Under the pieces are notes generated by a model. That model did not search any database, was not told where the DNA came from, and was given only the letters and a program-made list of their open reading frames with translations. Made by a program: the position numbers and the translations under genes. Below, one piece after another: positions 22,487-34,800 of a DNA stretch of 64,000 bases. This stretch comes from Nicotiana tabacum (lineage: Eukaryota > Streptophyta > Magnoliopsida > Solanales > Solanaceae), in assembly GCF_000715075.1 (NCBI RefSeq), contig NC_134097.1, forward strand, positions 64,885,190 to 64,949,189, written 5' to 3'. How positions within the stretch are numbered: the first letter of the stretch is position 1; each line of letters starts with the position of its first letter.

Positions 22487-23840
22487 CGAGTCAAGAAACA
22501 TACCTGAAGCCTCAAACAGGTAAGGATATGTGCTCCACATCTGCCGCTCGGTCTCCCAGGTAGCCTCCTCCACGGGCCGACCTCTCCACTACACATTCAC
22601 TGAAGCTATATCCTTTGACCTCAACTTTCGAACCTGACGACCCAAAATAGCTACTGGCTCCACATCATAGGCCAAGTCATTATCCAACTTAATCGTGCTG
22701 AAATACAAAATATGAGACGAATCCCCAATATACTTCCGGAGCATAGAAACATGAAATATCGGATGCACACTCGACAAGCTGGGTGGCAAAGCAGGCTCAT
22801 AAGCCACCTTCCCAATCCTCCAAAGCACCTCAAAAGGTCCAATGAACCGCGGAGTCAATTTCCCTTTCTTCCTAAATCTCATAACACCCTTCATGGGTGA
22901 AACCTTCAGTAGAACCTACTCGTCCACCATGTAAGACACATCTCGAACATTCCTGTCAGCATAACTCTTTTGCCTCGATTGCGCTGTACGAAGCCTCTCC
23001 TGAATCACTTTCACCTTCTCCAAATCATCCTGTACCAACTCTGTCCCCAATAGCCTAGCCTCACCGAGCTTGAACCAACCAACTGGAGATCTACACCGCC
23101 TCCCATACAAAGCCTCATACGGAGCCATCCGAATACTCGACTGGTAGCTGTTGTTATAAGCAAACTCTACAAGAGGTAGAAACTGATCCCATGACCCTCC
23201 AAAATCAACAACACAAGCACGTAACATGTCCTCCAATATCTGAATAGTGCACTCGGACTGCCCATCCGTCTGAGGGTGAAAAGCTGTGCTCAACTCAACC
23301 TGAGTACCCAACTCTCGCTACACAGACCTCCAAAACTGCAAAGTAAACGGAGTGCCCCTATCTGAGATTATGGAAATTGGGACACCATGCAAACGAACGA
23401 TCTCCCAGATATAGATCCCTGCTAACCGCTCTGAAGAATAGGTAGTACACACGGAAATGAAGTGCGCGGACTTGGTAAGCCGATCCACAACCACCCAAAT
23501 AGCATCAAACTTCTTTAAAGTCCGTGGAAGTCCAACAACAAAGTCCAAGTGATCCTCTCCCACTTCCACTAGGGAATAACCATCTGCTAAAGCAAGCCAA
23601 CCGGTCTCTGATGCTCATATTTCACATGCTGACAATTGAGACACCGAGCTACAAATCCCACAATGTCTTTCTTCATTCTTCTCCACCAATAGTGCTACCT
23701 CAAATCATGATACATCTTCGCGGCACCAGGATGAATGGAATATCACGAGCTATGGGCCACCTCCAGAATCAACTCCCGAAGCCCATCCACATTGGGCACA
23801 CAAATCCGGCCCTACATCCTCAACACCCCATCATCACCAA
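22470..23840 (-). pseudogene. D integrase and chromodomain
   Basis: The zinc-binding region (about 23770-23620) has stops. The core has Asp in [10 protein letters not shown] (23569-23318 frame piece), Asp codon 23362-23360 (IISDRG) and Glu codon 23254-23252, 35 residues apart. One TAG falls between the pieces near 23318. The stretch 23311-22916 is open and includes FHPQTDGQSECTIQ and PYEALYGRRCRSPVGW. After one more TAG, the tail [29 protein letters not shown] and EEATWE (22894 to about 22520) is a chromovirus chromodomain, ending near the PPT. It is the best preserved integrase in the window. Confidence 0.92.
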
Positions 23841-23843
23841 TGG

Positions 23844-25533
23844 TCACATCTCTAGCATCATCATGTTGAACTTTGTCCTTAAGGACAAGCAAATGCGGAT
23901 CATCATACTGGATGCTCTAATGCGATCATAAAAAGAAGATCGAGAGACCACACACGCCAATACCAGACTAGGCTCCGAAATATCCAACCTCACAAACCGA
24001 TTGGACAAGGCGTAAACATCAACCACAAGTGGTCTCTCCCCAACTAGAATATATGCCAAACTCCCCATACTCACTGCCTTTTGGATCAAAGCCTCGGCCA
24101 CCACGTTAGCCTTTCCCGGATGGTACAATATAGTGATATCATAATCCTTAAGCAACTCCAACCATCTCTGCTGCCTCAAATTGAGATCCTTTTATTTGAA
24201 CAAGTGTTAAAGATTGCAATGATCAGTGAACACCTCACAAGATACGCTATACAGGTAATGCCTCCAAATCTTCAAAGCGTGAACTATAGCAGCCAACTCC
24301 AAATCATGAACGGGGTAGTTCTTCTCATGGGGCTTTAACTGACGAAAAGCATAAGCAATAACTCTACCCTCCTGCATCAACACAGAACCAATCCTAACTC
24401 TCGAAGCATCACAATACACGATATATGAACCTGAAGCTGCTGGCATAACCAACACTGGAGTTGTGGTCAAAGTTGTCTTGAGCTTCTGAAAGCTCTCCTC
24501 ACACTTGTCCGACCATACAAATGAAGCACCCTTCTGAGTCAACTTGGTCAAGGGCGATACAATTGATGAGAATCCCTGAACAAACCGGCGATAATAGCCT
24601 GCCAAACCAAGAAAGTTGCAAATCTCTACAGCTGAGGACGGCCTAGACCAACTCCGAATCGCCTCTATCTTCTTCGGATCAACCTAAATACCCTCGCTGG
24701 ACACCAGGTGCCCCAAGAAAGCCACTGAACTAAGCTAGAACTCACATTTGGAGAATTTTGCATAAAGCTTCTCTTCCCTTAATCTCTATAACATAACTCT
24801 CAAATGCTCCGCGTGCTCCTGACTACGCGAATACACAAGAATATCATCAATGAATGCTATGACAAACGAATCAAGATAAGGCCAGAACACGCAGTTCATC
24901 AAATACATGAATGTTGTTGGTCAGCCCTAAATACATCACCAAGAACTCATAATGACCATATCGGGTCCTAAAAGCTGTCTTAAGAATATCCGAGTCCCTG
25001 ATCTTCAACTAGTGATAACCTGAACGGAGATTAATCTTGGAGAACACTCTCGCTCCCTGAATTTGGTCAAATAAATCATCAATACGAGGTAAATGATACT
25101 TGTTCTTAATTGTTACCTCGTTCAATTGCCTATAATCAATGCACATTCTCATTGTGCCATCCTTCTTCTTCACAAATAGAACTGGCGCACCCCAAAGTGA
25201 CACACTAGGCTGAATGAACCCCTTATCTAGGAGCTCCTGAAGTTGTTCTTTTAATTCATTCAACTCTAATGGTCCCATACGATATGGCGGAATAGAAATG
25301 GCCTGAGTGCCCAACACCAGGTCAATACCAAAATCAATATCCCTATCCGGTGGCATGCCCGGCAGGTCTGCAGGAAACACATCGGAAAAATCCCTCACAA
25401 CTCGTACAGAATCAATACTGGGAGCCTCAGCTCCAACATCACTCACAAATGCTAGATATGAAAGACGACCCTTCCCAACCATATCCTGGGCTTTCAAGAA
25501 TAAGATCACTCTACTGGGAACATAATCAGTCAC
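23844..25533 (-). pseudogene. D reverse transcriptase and RNase H
   Basis: 25533-25012 is open: a linker ([18 protein letters not shown]), [44 protein letters not shown] and [11 protein letters not shown]. Asp of SKIDL is Asn here. A TAG at 25011-25009 (Gln expected) ends it. The FIDD active site survives at 24854-24843 in a broken frame. 24605-24207 carries the connection and RNase H ([18 protein letters not shown]), and 24179-23844 holds the KANVVAEAL block, where Glu replaces the usual fourth Asp. The enzyme would copy element RNA to DNA; it is now dead. Confidence 0.9.
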
Positions 25534-25905
25534 ACCTCTTCACTCGATCTGTGGCACACCCGGTATGGCCAATGTGATTGTCTTAGCATGACAGTCTAGA
25601 ATAGCATGACATGGAGATAGCCAATCCATTGCCCAAAATGATATCGAAATCCACCATACATAATAGTAAAAGATCCACTCAGGTCTCCAGACCCCCAATA
25701 GTCACCACACACGACTGATACACACGGTCTACAATAGTAGTATCGCCCACCAGAGTAGATACATGAACAAGTGAAACAAGAGACTCACGGGGCATATCCA
25801 AATAACGGGCAAAGAATGATGACACGTAAGAAAAGGTGGAACTGGGATCAAATAATACAAAGGCATCTATGTGGAAGACTTAAACAATACCTAAAATCAC
25901 GGCAT
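25534..25905 (-). pseudogene. D protease relic
   Basis: On the minus strand the active-site word LFDPSSTFSYVSS lies near 25852-25815; the family usually has DPGST or DSGAT, so the Gly is Ser. The block begins with ASNAVILGIV (about 25905-25880) and ends in a DIILGN word, followed by stops. It would have cleaved the polyprotein. It is continuous in order with gag and RT but has several stops. Confidence 0.8.
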
Positions 25906-27387
25906 TTGAAGCAGCGATATCTGGTTTACCCGGGAGGGCATAGAAACGAGCCTGACCACCGCCTGATCGACCTCGGTGCCTGACCTCCGCCCCTAGATGG
26001 CTGGGCGGGTGGTGAAGTAACTGGAGCAGAAGTCGAGGGCAAATCCCTCTGCTGAGACTGATCATCACGAAGATGAGGGCACTGCCTCCTCTTATACCCA
26101 AACTCTCACACTCATAACAACTCCATAGTGCTGGAGATAGGGACAGAAGGGAACTGCTGGCACCGGAATGACCAGTAGAAGGACTTGGCATGGAAGAGCC
26201 CTGTACTGATGGAGCACGAGACGAGCTTTGAGTTGGAAAGGCACTAAGTGATGAGTGGCCCTGATAAGGACTATGAAATCCATAACCTAATAATGCTCCA
26301 CAGTAACCTGAGCAAGCTGAATATGCCTATCTGAATGAACAGCCTCTACCCTGCTGGAACTGACCTCTCAAAGGAGCACTGCTAAAGCTACCAGATCCCG
26401 AGGCCTTTTGTCTTCCTCTCCTTTCTCTCCTGCCGGCAAACCAACATAATCTCACAAACGATATCAACAACATCCTCGAAGGTAGCACCTGTCACCCTTT
26501 CCATAATCTTGAGAATCCGAAGCTGGTACGTGAGGCCATCAACAAACCTCCTGATCTTCTCTCAATCTATGGGAACCATCCAAACCGCATGACGGGCTAA
26601 CTCAGAAAACCGCATCTCATACTACGTCACTATCATCTCCCCCTGACGCAACTGCTCAAACTACCTGCGTAGCTCCTTTCGACGCGACTGTGGTGCATAC
26701 TTCTCCAGGAAGAGAACAGAGAACTGCTGCTAAGTAAGGGGTGCTGCACCAACAGGCCTACGCCTCTCATATGCCTCCCACCACGTGAAGGCAGTCCCAG
26801 AAAACTGAAAGGTAATAAATGCCACACCACTGGTCTCAAGAATCCCTGCTGTACGAAGCATCCAAGAAACCCTGGGCATCCTCTCCCTCTACACCACTGA
26901 ATGATGGAGGCTGGAATCTACCAAACCTCTCAAGTCGAAGTTGCTCGTCATCCGGCATAACTGGCACCACAAACTCCTGATCTGGTGCAATCGGTTGGGC
27001 TGGAGGTGCCCCCGATGTCTGGAGTCCCTGCACAACCTGCTCAGGTGTGCGAGCAACGGGAGTCTGGGTGCCTCCCCCTGCCTGAGAAGTAGTTGCGGCC
27101 ATAGTAACTGAGACTGCATGAGCCAAGCCGGTACACACTGATAAGATCTGAACTAAAGCCTCCTGAAGGCCTGGAATCACAATGGGCACCGCTGGTGCCT
27201 AAGCTGGTGCTGCTGTAGTGTCCACAACTAGGACCTGATCCTGAACTGGGGCAGTTGGTGGATCTGCAAGTGCTGCTCTAGCTGCTTTTCCTCTACCACA
27301 GACTCGATCGCATCCTCGGCCTCTAGTGGCCCCAGTTGGTGGTACTGGTGGTCATACATCCTGCCCGGTAGCGCGTCTCCTCACCAT
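25880..27387 (-). pseudogene. D gag relic
   Basis: An ATG at 27387-27385 opens MVRRRATGQDV. The frame has a TGA (CGA expected) within 12 codons and a TAG (CAG expected) about 50 codons later. It then runs open through 27189-26836 with the typical QLRLERFGRFQPPSFSGVEGEDAQGFLD. The capsid region is frameshifted and stop-ridden. The zinc knuckle near 26119-26075 keeps its first two Cys (CYEC) but the His is Tyr and a base is lost. Low-complexity Pro/Ala/Gln residues precede the capsid, as usual in this group. Confidence 0.85.
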
Positions 27388-27573
27388 CTGTGAGAGGATG
27401 GAACAACAGAAGTTTAATACTCGGATTAATAGATTCGCACGACAAGAATTTCAAGAATATGAAGTTTTTCCTAAAGGTTCTGCAACCTCTCAAGGATAAA
27501 TACAGATGTCTCCGTACTGATCCGCGATACTCTACTAAACCGCCTCATGACTCGCGATACCTATGTAACCTAG

Positions 27574-27585
27574 GCTCTGATAACA
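27574..27585 (-). other. D primer-binding site
   Basis: On the minus strand TGTTATCAGAGC, one base different from TGGTATCAGAGC, lies 3 nt after the 5' LTR end at 27589. It would pair with initiator methionine tRNA. Confidence 0.88.
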
Positions 27586-27588
27586 ACT

Positions 27589-30500
27589 TGTCACAACCCC
27601 AAATACCGGTAGTGATGGCACCTATCACATTACTAGGCAAGCCAACTAATCAATAACCACAACCTTCTTTTTAATAACATTAAGCCATTTTCTAATGCAA
27701 GTTATAGATACCAAATTCATTATAAGCGTTAAGGCAACAAAAGATATGCGGAAAGTCAAAATAACAATAAACTACACAACCCCAACAATCTGGTATCACG
27801 AGTCTAGAGCCTCTAATACAAGTCTGAATACCTAATACATCAATAGTCTAGGAAATGCAAAAAGATAATAAGATAAGAGGGAGAGAACAGGGCTGCGGAT
27901 ACCATGCAGCTACCTCAAAATCCCTATCAAATACTGAAAAAGCTAAAAGCCCTTACTCGGCCGCTCGGGCACCTGGATCTGCACACAAGGTGCAGAGAGT
28001 AATGTAAGTACGCCAACTCAGTAAGTAACTATAGTAAATAAGGGCTGAAAGCAGTGACGAGCAATTCAAAAATACATAACTAGATAATCAACAAATATCA
28101 GGTCATCTTTACAGTAAAAAAGAATCAATTTTCGTTATAGAATCACATTTTCAGTTTAAAACATTGAAGTCAGTTGCTTAGCAATATATCCAATAGAGGC
28201 TTATTTAAAAGAAGAGTGAAATCAGTGAAAACATCATAACAAGGCCTCTCGAGCAAGGAATCACTCAGAATATGGCCCCTCGAGCAGCTTCACAGTCACT
28301 CGTGACTCGACTCTTGTCACACAGTACTCACTCTCAGCACTCGTCTCTTTAGTATCTCATAATAATAGAAATCATAGTAACCGCTGCGGCGTGCAGCCCG
28401 ATCCGTAATTTATAGTCGACTACGCTCATTGGGGTGTGCAGACTCCAGAGGGGCTCCTACAGCCCAAGCGTCATATTACTACGGCACGCAGCCCAATCCA
28501 GTATATATATCGCTTCGGCGTGCAGCCCGATCTATAATATATACATATCATATCCTCACTATTAGGTTTTCAACCTCTCTCAGTCATTAACATCACAGCC
28601 TCTCGGACAAAACAATAAAAATTAGGGAACTCAGCCCAAACAGTCCTCACAATTAGAAGTGAAAAGATAAAACCAGTTTTAAACATGTAAACAGGTAAGA
28701 CATGACTGAGGATATGTTTTTAGCAAGTAATAGTGAGGAAACGTAGTCAAGGGGCATTTACAGGTCGGCACAAGGCCCCAAACATGGCATACAACCCATA
28801 ATACAGTATAATTATCCAAAATACAGAATAATATAACATTTCCAAATCAAATACGCGGCTCAATGGTCGCTACGGGGCGGACCAAGTCACAATCCCTGCC
28901 GGTGCACGCCCACATGCTCGTCACATAGCATGTGCGTCACCAACTTTATCAAAACAAGTCAAATGCCAAGGTTTTGTACCCTCAGTTCTAGATTTACAAT
29001 GGTTACTTACCTCAAACTGGTGAAAAAACTACTTCGCGACGCCTTTGCCCCTCGGATCAGCCTCAACGCGCGTCGAATCTATCCAAAATCAGAATGTGGA
29101 TGTCAAAATATGATAAGGGAACAAAGCCCACGGGAAAACAATCAATAAAGGGCATAAATCCTGAAATTAGCAAAACCCGAGCCCAGGGTCCACTTCTCCA
29201 AACTCAGGAATTTTTACATCATTAGATTCCTTATCTCCCCACGAGTTCATACATGTCAAAAGTTCTCAAATCCGACCCCAAAACGTCCTCCAAATCCCCA
29301 ATCAAAAGTCCAATTTCTCAAGCCCTAGTTCTTCAATTTTAGGCTTAGTTTTCATGATTTTCTAGGTAGATTTCACAATAGAATCGAGTTTTAAGTCCAA
29401 AATTGTTACCTCAAAACGTTTCCCCTTGAATCCCTCTTTAATCTCCTTCAAAAAGCTCTAAAAACAATCAACTATGGAGGAAAATAGACCCACATTCGCG
29501 GACAAGACGACCTTTTAAACATTCTGCCCAGGCCTGGAAATCCTTCTTCGCGAACGCGGTCAATGCCTCATGTTCGCGAAGCACAATACTAACTTTAACC
29601 AAAAAAATCCTCTTACGCGAACACGACACAACCATTGCGAACGCGATGCTTTACCTAGGCAACCCTCTGCAAACGTGTTCATCCCATCACGAATGCGATG
29701 AGTAAATCCACTGAATCTCAGACTCAACATTCTTTCTATCCGAACGCGACATCTAACCTGCGAACGCGATGAACAACCACACAGCCCTTTGCGAATGCAT
29801 CACCTGCCTCGCGAACGCGAAGGCTAAACCTTCACCTCCCTCAGTAGAATCTTCGCGAACGCAAGGATCCTCTCACGAACGCAAAGACCAAAATGTCTGC
29901 AACTGCTCGAACTCAAAATCTGCAATTTCCTCAACTTCCAAATGATCCGATAGACCACCCGAAACTCACCTGAGGTCCCCGGTACCTCAACCTAAAGCAC
30001 CAACATATCCTAAAACCTTATTTAAACTTGTTCCAATCATCAAAACACCTCAAACAACATCAAATCATCCAAAACACATCGGATTCAAGCCTAAGTTTCA
30101 AAACTCTTCCGAAATATGCTTTTGATCAAAAACCCAACCAAATCATGTCTGAATAACCTGAAAGTTTGCACACACATCTCAAATGACATAACAAAGCTAC
30201 TGCAACTCTCGGAATTCCATTCGGACCCGTATATCAAAATTTAGCCTATCAACCGAAAATTGCCAAAATATCTACTTCGCCAATTCAAGCATAAATCTAC
30301 TACGAACCTCCAAAATTCATTCCAACAGCACTCCTAAACCATCAATCAACTCTCGAAGCTAACTGAACCATCAGAACTCACATCGGATCCCTCTAACACA
30401 TAAGTCAACATATGATTGACTTTTTCAACTTAAACTCACTCTAAAGGGACTAAGTACCTCAAACCTTGCCAAATCATTTCCGAACTCGATCCGACCAACA

Positions 30501-30593
30501 CGATACCACATAACATGGATAATTAAATCATAGAAATACAGAAATAGGGAAAACGGAGTGGCAACTCAGGAGACGATTGGCCGGGTCGTCACA
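27589..30593 (-). repeat. D 5' LTR
   Basis: 3005 bp, the longer of the two D LTRs. On the minus strand it starts at 30593 (TGTGACGACCCGGCC) and ends at 27589 (GTTGTGACA). It contains three GGCGTGCAGCCCGATCC-like words (28386-28402, 28481-28498, 28515-28532), the AGTAC-type motif (28003-28025) and the palindromic array. Confidence 0.93.
29495..29895. repeat. Array of GCGAACGCG palindromic words in D 5' LTR
   Basis: This matches the array at 21345-21760 and keeps more of the CpG-intact forms (TTCGCGAACGCGG, GCGAACGCGAT, CTCGCGAACGCGA). It lies about 700-1100 bp from the LTR start, the same relative place as the CCGCANNTGCGG array of element F. Confidence 0.8.
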
Positions 30594-31494
30594 TTAATCT
30601 TGCCATCTCGAGGGCCCTCAAGGGACCAGGACTAGTTGACTTGCATCTATAGTTCCTCTCTCGCATGTTTTAGGCCATTCCAGTGTGATTCCGAATAAGA
30701 TCATCCTATATTGACTATGATCTATGGGTTTCTCAGTATGTTTATTTACCTCTGTGACGTTCTATTCGAAACCCTAATTTCTTTTTTCTGAACCTCTTAG
30801 ATCTATATAGATCTGAGAGGATCTACACTTGTTTCATGTGAGTTTTACAAAAACCTTGAGATTCTTTACAAGAATCGTATGATTTTTAAGTGATTTTTAT
30901 CTTTTTCTAAACTAGGGTTTTTGGAATTTCTTTTTACAAAATGTTTGATAATTTTTTTTAGTGTTGGATCTTCTGCTTCTTATATGTTTTGACTGATTTT
31001 GTAAGTCTGCTACAACCCTAGCTCGCTTGTACTGAAAGCCCTAATTTTATGGGATTCTTCGTTTGGTTTCTGAGTACTGGTACATCTGATTGTGTTCTTG
31101 CTTTGGGTTCTTGTTATTTCTCGTGATTTTCTTGTCCTAATATGCTTCTACTGAATTTCTTAGTTCAACCCTTTCACTGGTTCTATATGCTTGTGTTCAT
31201 CCTGACCATTCATGTTAAGACCTGTATCTTTCTCCTTGAATCAGTGCCGTTTAACTTTTTGCTTTGTTAAAGTTATGTGTTGATTTCTGACTATTCATTT
31301 CTCACCTTATTTTATATGCTAAAATTGCTGACTCTTTCATGACTTTCTCTTTTATTTAACCCTTGATTATTTTGAATTCCTTATTTCCTGGTTTAATTTG
31401 AACACTTTCCCTTAAACTTTTGATTCTTACCTCTTTTCTCGATTTGATTGAATTGTCTGCCTTAATTAATTTTCCCTTTCCTTGTTTGTATTTT
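30594..31494 (+). repeat. E solo LTR, piece 2 (middle)
   Basis: Plus-strand continuation of the E LTR after D. It begins with the TTAAT duplication and runs to the CACTA insertion at 31495. It is T-rich with pyrimidine runs and has no reading frame. The counterpart in E' is about 50900-51650 on the minus strand, by position and style rather than by a base-level alignment. Confidence 0.65.
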
Positions 31495-31964
31495 CACTAC
31501 AAGAAAATTATGTATTACATGGGGATTTTGTTGGGGATTATATAAGAAAATCCGCAGGAAACTAAGTTTTACGCGAATTTTTCTTCCGAAAAAATTCTGA
31601 TGGAAAAACCTTCGTAGGTAATTATTACCTGTGAATTTTAAAAATCCCTAGGCAATGTACTTGGGGATTTTAAATACGCATGAAAATTACATGGGATTTT
31701 AAATTCACATGTAAATTACCTGCGAATTTTTCCATAGGAAATTCTAGATATTCGCATGAAATTTTTGGTAAAAAATTAATGAAACTTTGGATTTTTCTTG
31801 CAAAGTTTGCTAGGGAAATAGCTGCAAGTACGTCCCATGAAGATTCCCAAGTGCATATGTTGAAATTTTTAGACGAAAATTTTAGAATTGCCATATTTTT
31901 ATATATTTGTACATACTACATAGATATTCCCCATCTATGGAGAAGATATATACTACAACACCAA
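31495..31964. repeat. CACTA left terminal and subterminal repeats
   Basis: After the 13-bp terminal repeat, short units such as ATTACCTGCGAATTTT, TTACATGGGATTTTAAAT and CCTATGG/CCTAGG words recur in both orientations. This is typical of the subterminal transposase-binding region of CACTA elements. It ends at the F insertion. Confidence 0.75.
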
Positions 31965-34800
31965 TGTCATGACCCAAAATCCCCTTAGGGTCGTGATGGC
32001 GCCGGACATCACTGTCAGGCAAGCTAACCATAAATACTTAATTAAATTCTCATTTAAACAATTGTTAAAAACTCTAATTTTTCTTCAATTTTTACTAGTA
32101 AAAGATACTCAGTGCAAATTAAATATTCATGTGAAGAAGTCAATACAAAATACCTCATAACTATCCCAGAACCCGGTGTCACAAGTGCATGAGCTATTTC
32201 TAGGAAGCAATACAATACAACAAACGTCCGAAATACAATTGGACAGAAAATAAATACAATAATCTGGAAGAGACTCTGCTGGTTGCGGGTCGTCTCGAGA
32301 AATGCAGCTCACCTAAGTCTCTGCATCAACCATGCTGCTACGCCCGTCAGGCCAATAGTGATGCATGTGCCTATGCAACAAAAATGCACAACAAGTATAG
32401 TATGAGTACGAAAATAATATGTACTCAATGAGTATCCCGTCTAATCTCGAAGAAGTAGAAACGAGAGGTCGACTTCAACACTTACTAGAAGTCCAATAAT
32501 GATACGTCCATAATATAATGAATCGAGGATTTATTTAAACAGGATTTGCAATTCAATAGGGTGAAACATGTAAACAATTCCTTCTTTTATGTGAAACTTC
32601 CAAATTTCCTTTCTCATCATTTATACACATATTCTCAAGGCGGGAAGGGGCAATAACAACTTCAATAAGTTTCAAGGCAAGCAATACAAGCATGCACAAA
32701 TCATGCCGAGGACGTACGTCCCGATCCAACAATATTTATACTGTGCACTGCTAGAGGGTTGAATGGCGCGAACCATAGATGCATCTATTTAATCTACCGA
32801 GGCGTTCGGCCCGTTCCGAAATAAAACACACATAGTCAGTCAATCAAGGAGTCAACATGGAACAATTTTCCAAAGAAAGCCAATTCTCTTTTAACAATTT
32901 AAGAAAATGAAATTTAATATTTTTAGAAATTCATTTACTAATTCGATAGGATTTAAGCAATTCAAATGTCAATAAGATTATAAATATGCCAAGTATAGCA
33001 TGTTTTTGGGTCCTAGACTACCCGAACTTAAATATAATAGTAGCTATGCACGGACTCTCATCACCTCGTGCGTACATAGCGTCCACAAGTAGGAGCACAG
33101 AACCAATATTTAACCTATGGGGACAATTCTCTCTTACAAGGTTAGAAAGGAGACTCACCTTGCTCCGAAGATCCATAACCGGCATTCCACGCCCTTCCGA
33201 AGACTTGAATTAATGCACAATGCTCCAAAACTAGCCAATAATTATGCAAATCCACTAATATATGTTCAATTACTCATTACAACCCAATTTATAATAATTC
33301 CTAACCCCGATCGAAAAGTTGACAAAATTGCCCTCGGGCCCATGTGCCCGGATTCAGAAATTTTTCGAAGATAAAGTTTACGCATGAACTTACGAACTCA
33401 AATATATGATTTTCTCTTAATTTCATGTCCAAAATCGTGGTCAAAATTCAAGAATACCAAATTTCTAGTTTTCTCCTCAAACCCCAAGTTTTTACCAAAT
33501 TTTCTTGCTCAAATCCGCACATAATCACTATATTTAACTCAAGATAGGTGGGGTTAGCTTACCTTGTCATTGATTATGAAAAACCCCACTTGAAGCTCCC
33601 CAAAATCGTCCACACCAAATGAAAAATGGGGGAAAATGACCAACCCCCGATTATTAAAGATCTTACTGCCTCCAGCACTTCCGTACCCATTGTCACCCGA
33701 CCGATTCTGCGATTCCGCAGGTGCGGCCCCGCTGCCGCATCTGCGGTCCTTCCCAGGCCTCCTATTTCCGCTTCTGCGCTCCTTCTTCTGCAGGTACGGT
33801 CCTGCTTCTGCGGTGACTTGACCATATCTACGGTCCCAGCCTTCTCCCTTCTCCACCGCATTTGCGCTCCTTTGGCCGCTTCTGCGGCTCCGCACCTGCG
33901 GCCAAGACCCCGCAAGTGCGGATATACCAGATACCAATGTTGAAGCCTTTATTCAAAATCAAAATTTGATCTGTTAACCATCCGGAATCCACCCGAGGCC
34001 CCCGGGACCCCAACAAATAATGCCAACCAATCCCAAAACACATTACAGACTTGCTCGAGGCCTCAAATCATATCAAACAACGCTAGAACCACGAATGGCA
34101 CTCCAATTCGAGCTTAATGAACTCTAAAATTTCAAACTTCTACTTTCAGTGTTTAAACTTATCAAATCACGTCCGATTGACCTCAAATTTTGCACCCAAT
34201 TCATATTCGCCATTATGGACTTACTCCAACTTCCGGAATCAGAATCCGACCCCGATATCAAAAAGTCAACTCTGGGTCAAACTTCCCAAAAACCTTCAAA
34301 TTTCTATCATTAGCAAAATGACCCCAAAATGACCTACAGACCTCCGAATTTATTTCCAATCGCGCTCCCAATACCAGAATCAACATACAGAGCTATTCCT
34401 AGACTTAGAATCTCAAACGGACATTAATAACCCTGAAATGCACTTCAATCCAAACTTATGAGATTCTTCCAAAAATGCTAACTTCCACAATAGGCGGCGA
34501 AATGTTCCCGGGTCTTCCAAAGCCCAGTCCGGACATATACCCAAGTCTGACATCATCATACGAACCTGGTGGAACCTTCGAATCCCGATTCCGAGGTCGT
34601 TTACTCAAAAATCCAACCTTAGTCAACTCTTTCAACTTAAAGCTTCCGAAATGAGAATTCTCTTTCCATATTAACTCCGAACTTCCCGGAATTCAATTCC
34701 GACCATGCGCACAAGTCATAATACCTGAAGTGAAGTTGCTCATGGCCTCAAACTGCTAAACGACACGCTAGAGCTCAAAACGATTGGTCGGGTAGTTACA
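31965..34800 (-). repeat. F 3' LTR
   Basis: 2836 bp; on the minus strand it starts TGTAACTACCCGACC at 34800 and ends GGGTCATGACA at 31965. It contains the AGTAC-type hairpin (32401-32432), a GGACGTACGTCCCGATCC word (32710-32727) and the CCGCANNTGCGG array (33705-33915). Confidence 0.85.
33705..33915. repeat. CCGCANNTGCGG palindromic array in F 3' LTR
   Basis: About ten copies of a 12-bp near-palindrome (CCGCATCTGCGG, CCGCACCTGCGG, CCGCAAGTGCGG, GCCGCTTCTGCGG) lie in about 210 bp, separated by pyrimidine-rich spacers. Apparent reading frames over this stretch in several phases are by-products of the high GC content. The partner LTR carries the array at 40855-41092. Confidence 0.85.

Larger units (their letters stand above)
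19759..30593 (-). mobile_element. Element D: full-length Ty3/gypsy chromovirus (Tekay-like)
   Basis: D is 10,835 bp, TGTCACGACC...CGTCACA, flanked by a perfect 5-bp duplication TTAAT (19754-19758 and 30594-30598). On the minus strand it reads 5' LTR, PBS, gag, protease, RT, RNase H, integrase, chromodomain, PPT, 3' LTR. Over about 230 bp at the 19759 and 27589 ends I counted about 16 differences, roughly 7%, similar to B. Coding regions are in several frames with stops. It sits inside the E LTR. Confidence 0.95.

Noticed and set aside
33554..33943. Overlapping reading frames of 105-127 codons on both strands
   Set aside because: They follow the GC-rich palindromic array in the F LTR, where stop codons are rare by composition. 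The same occurs at 40700-41150 and 53660-54110.
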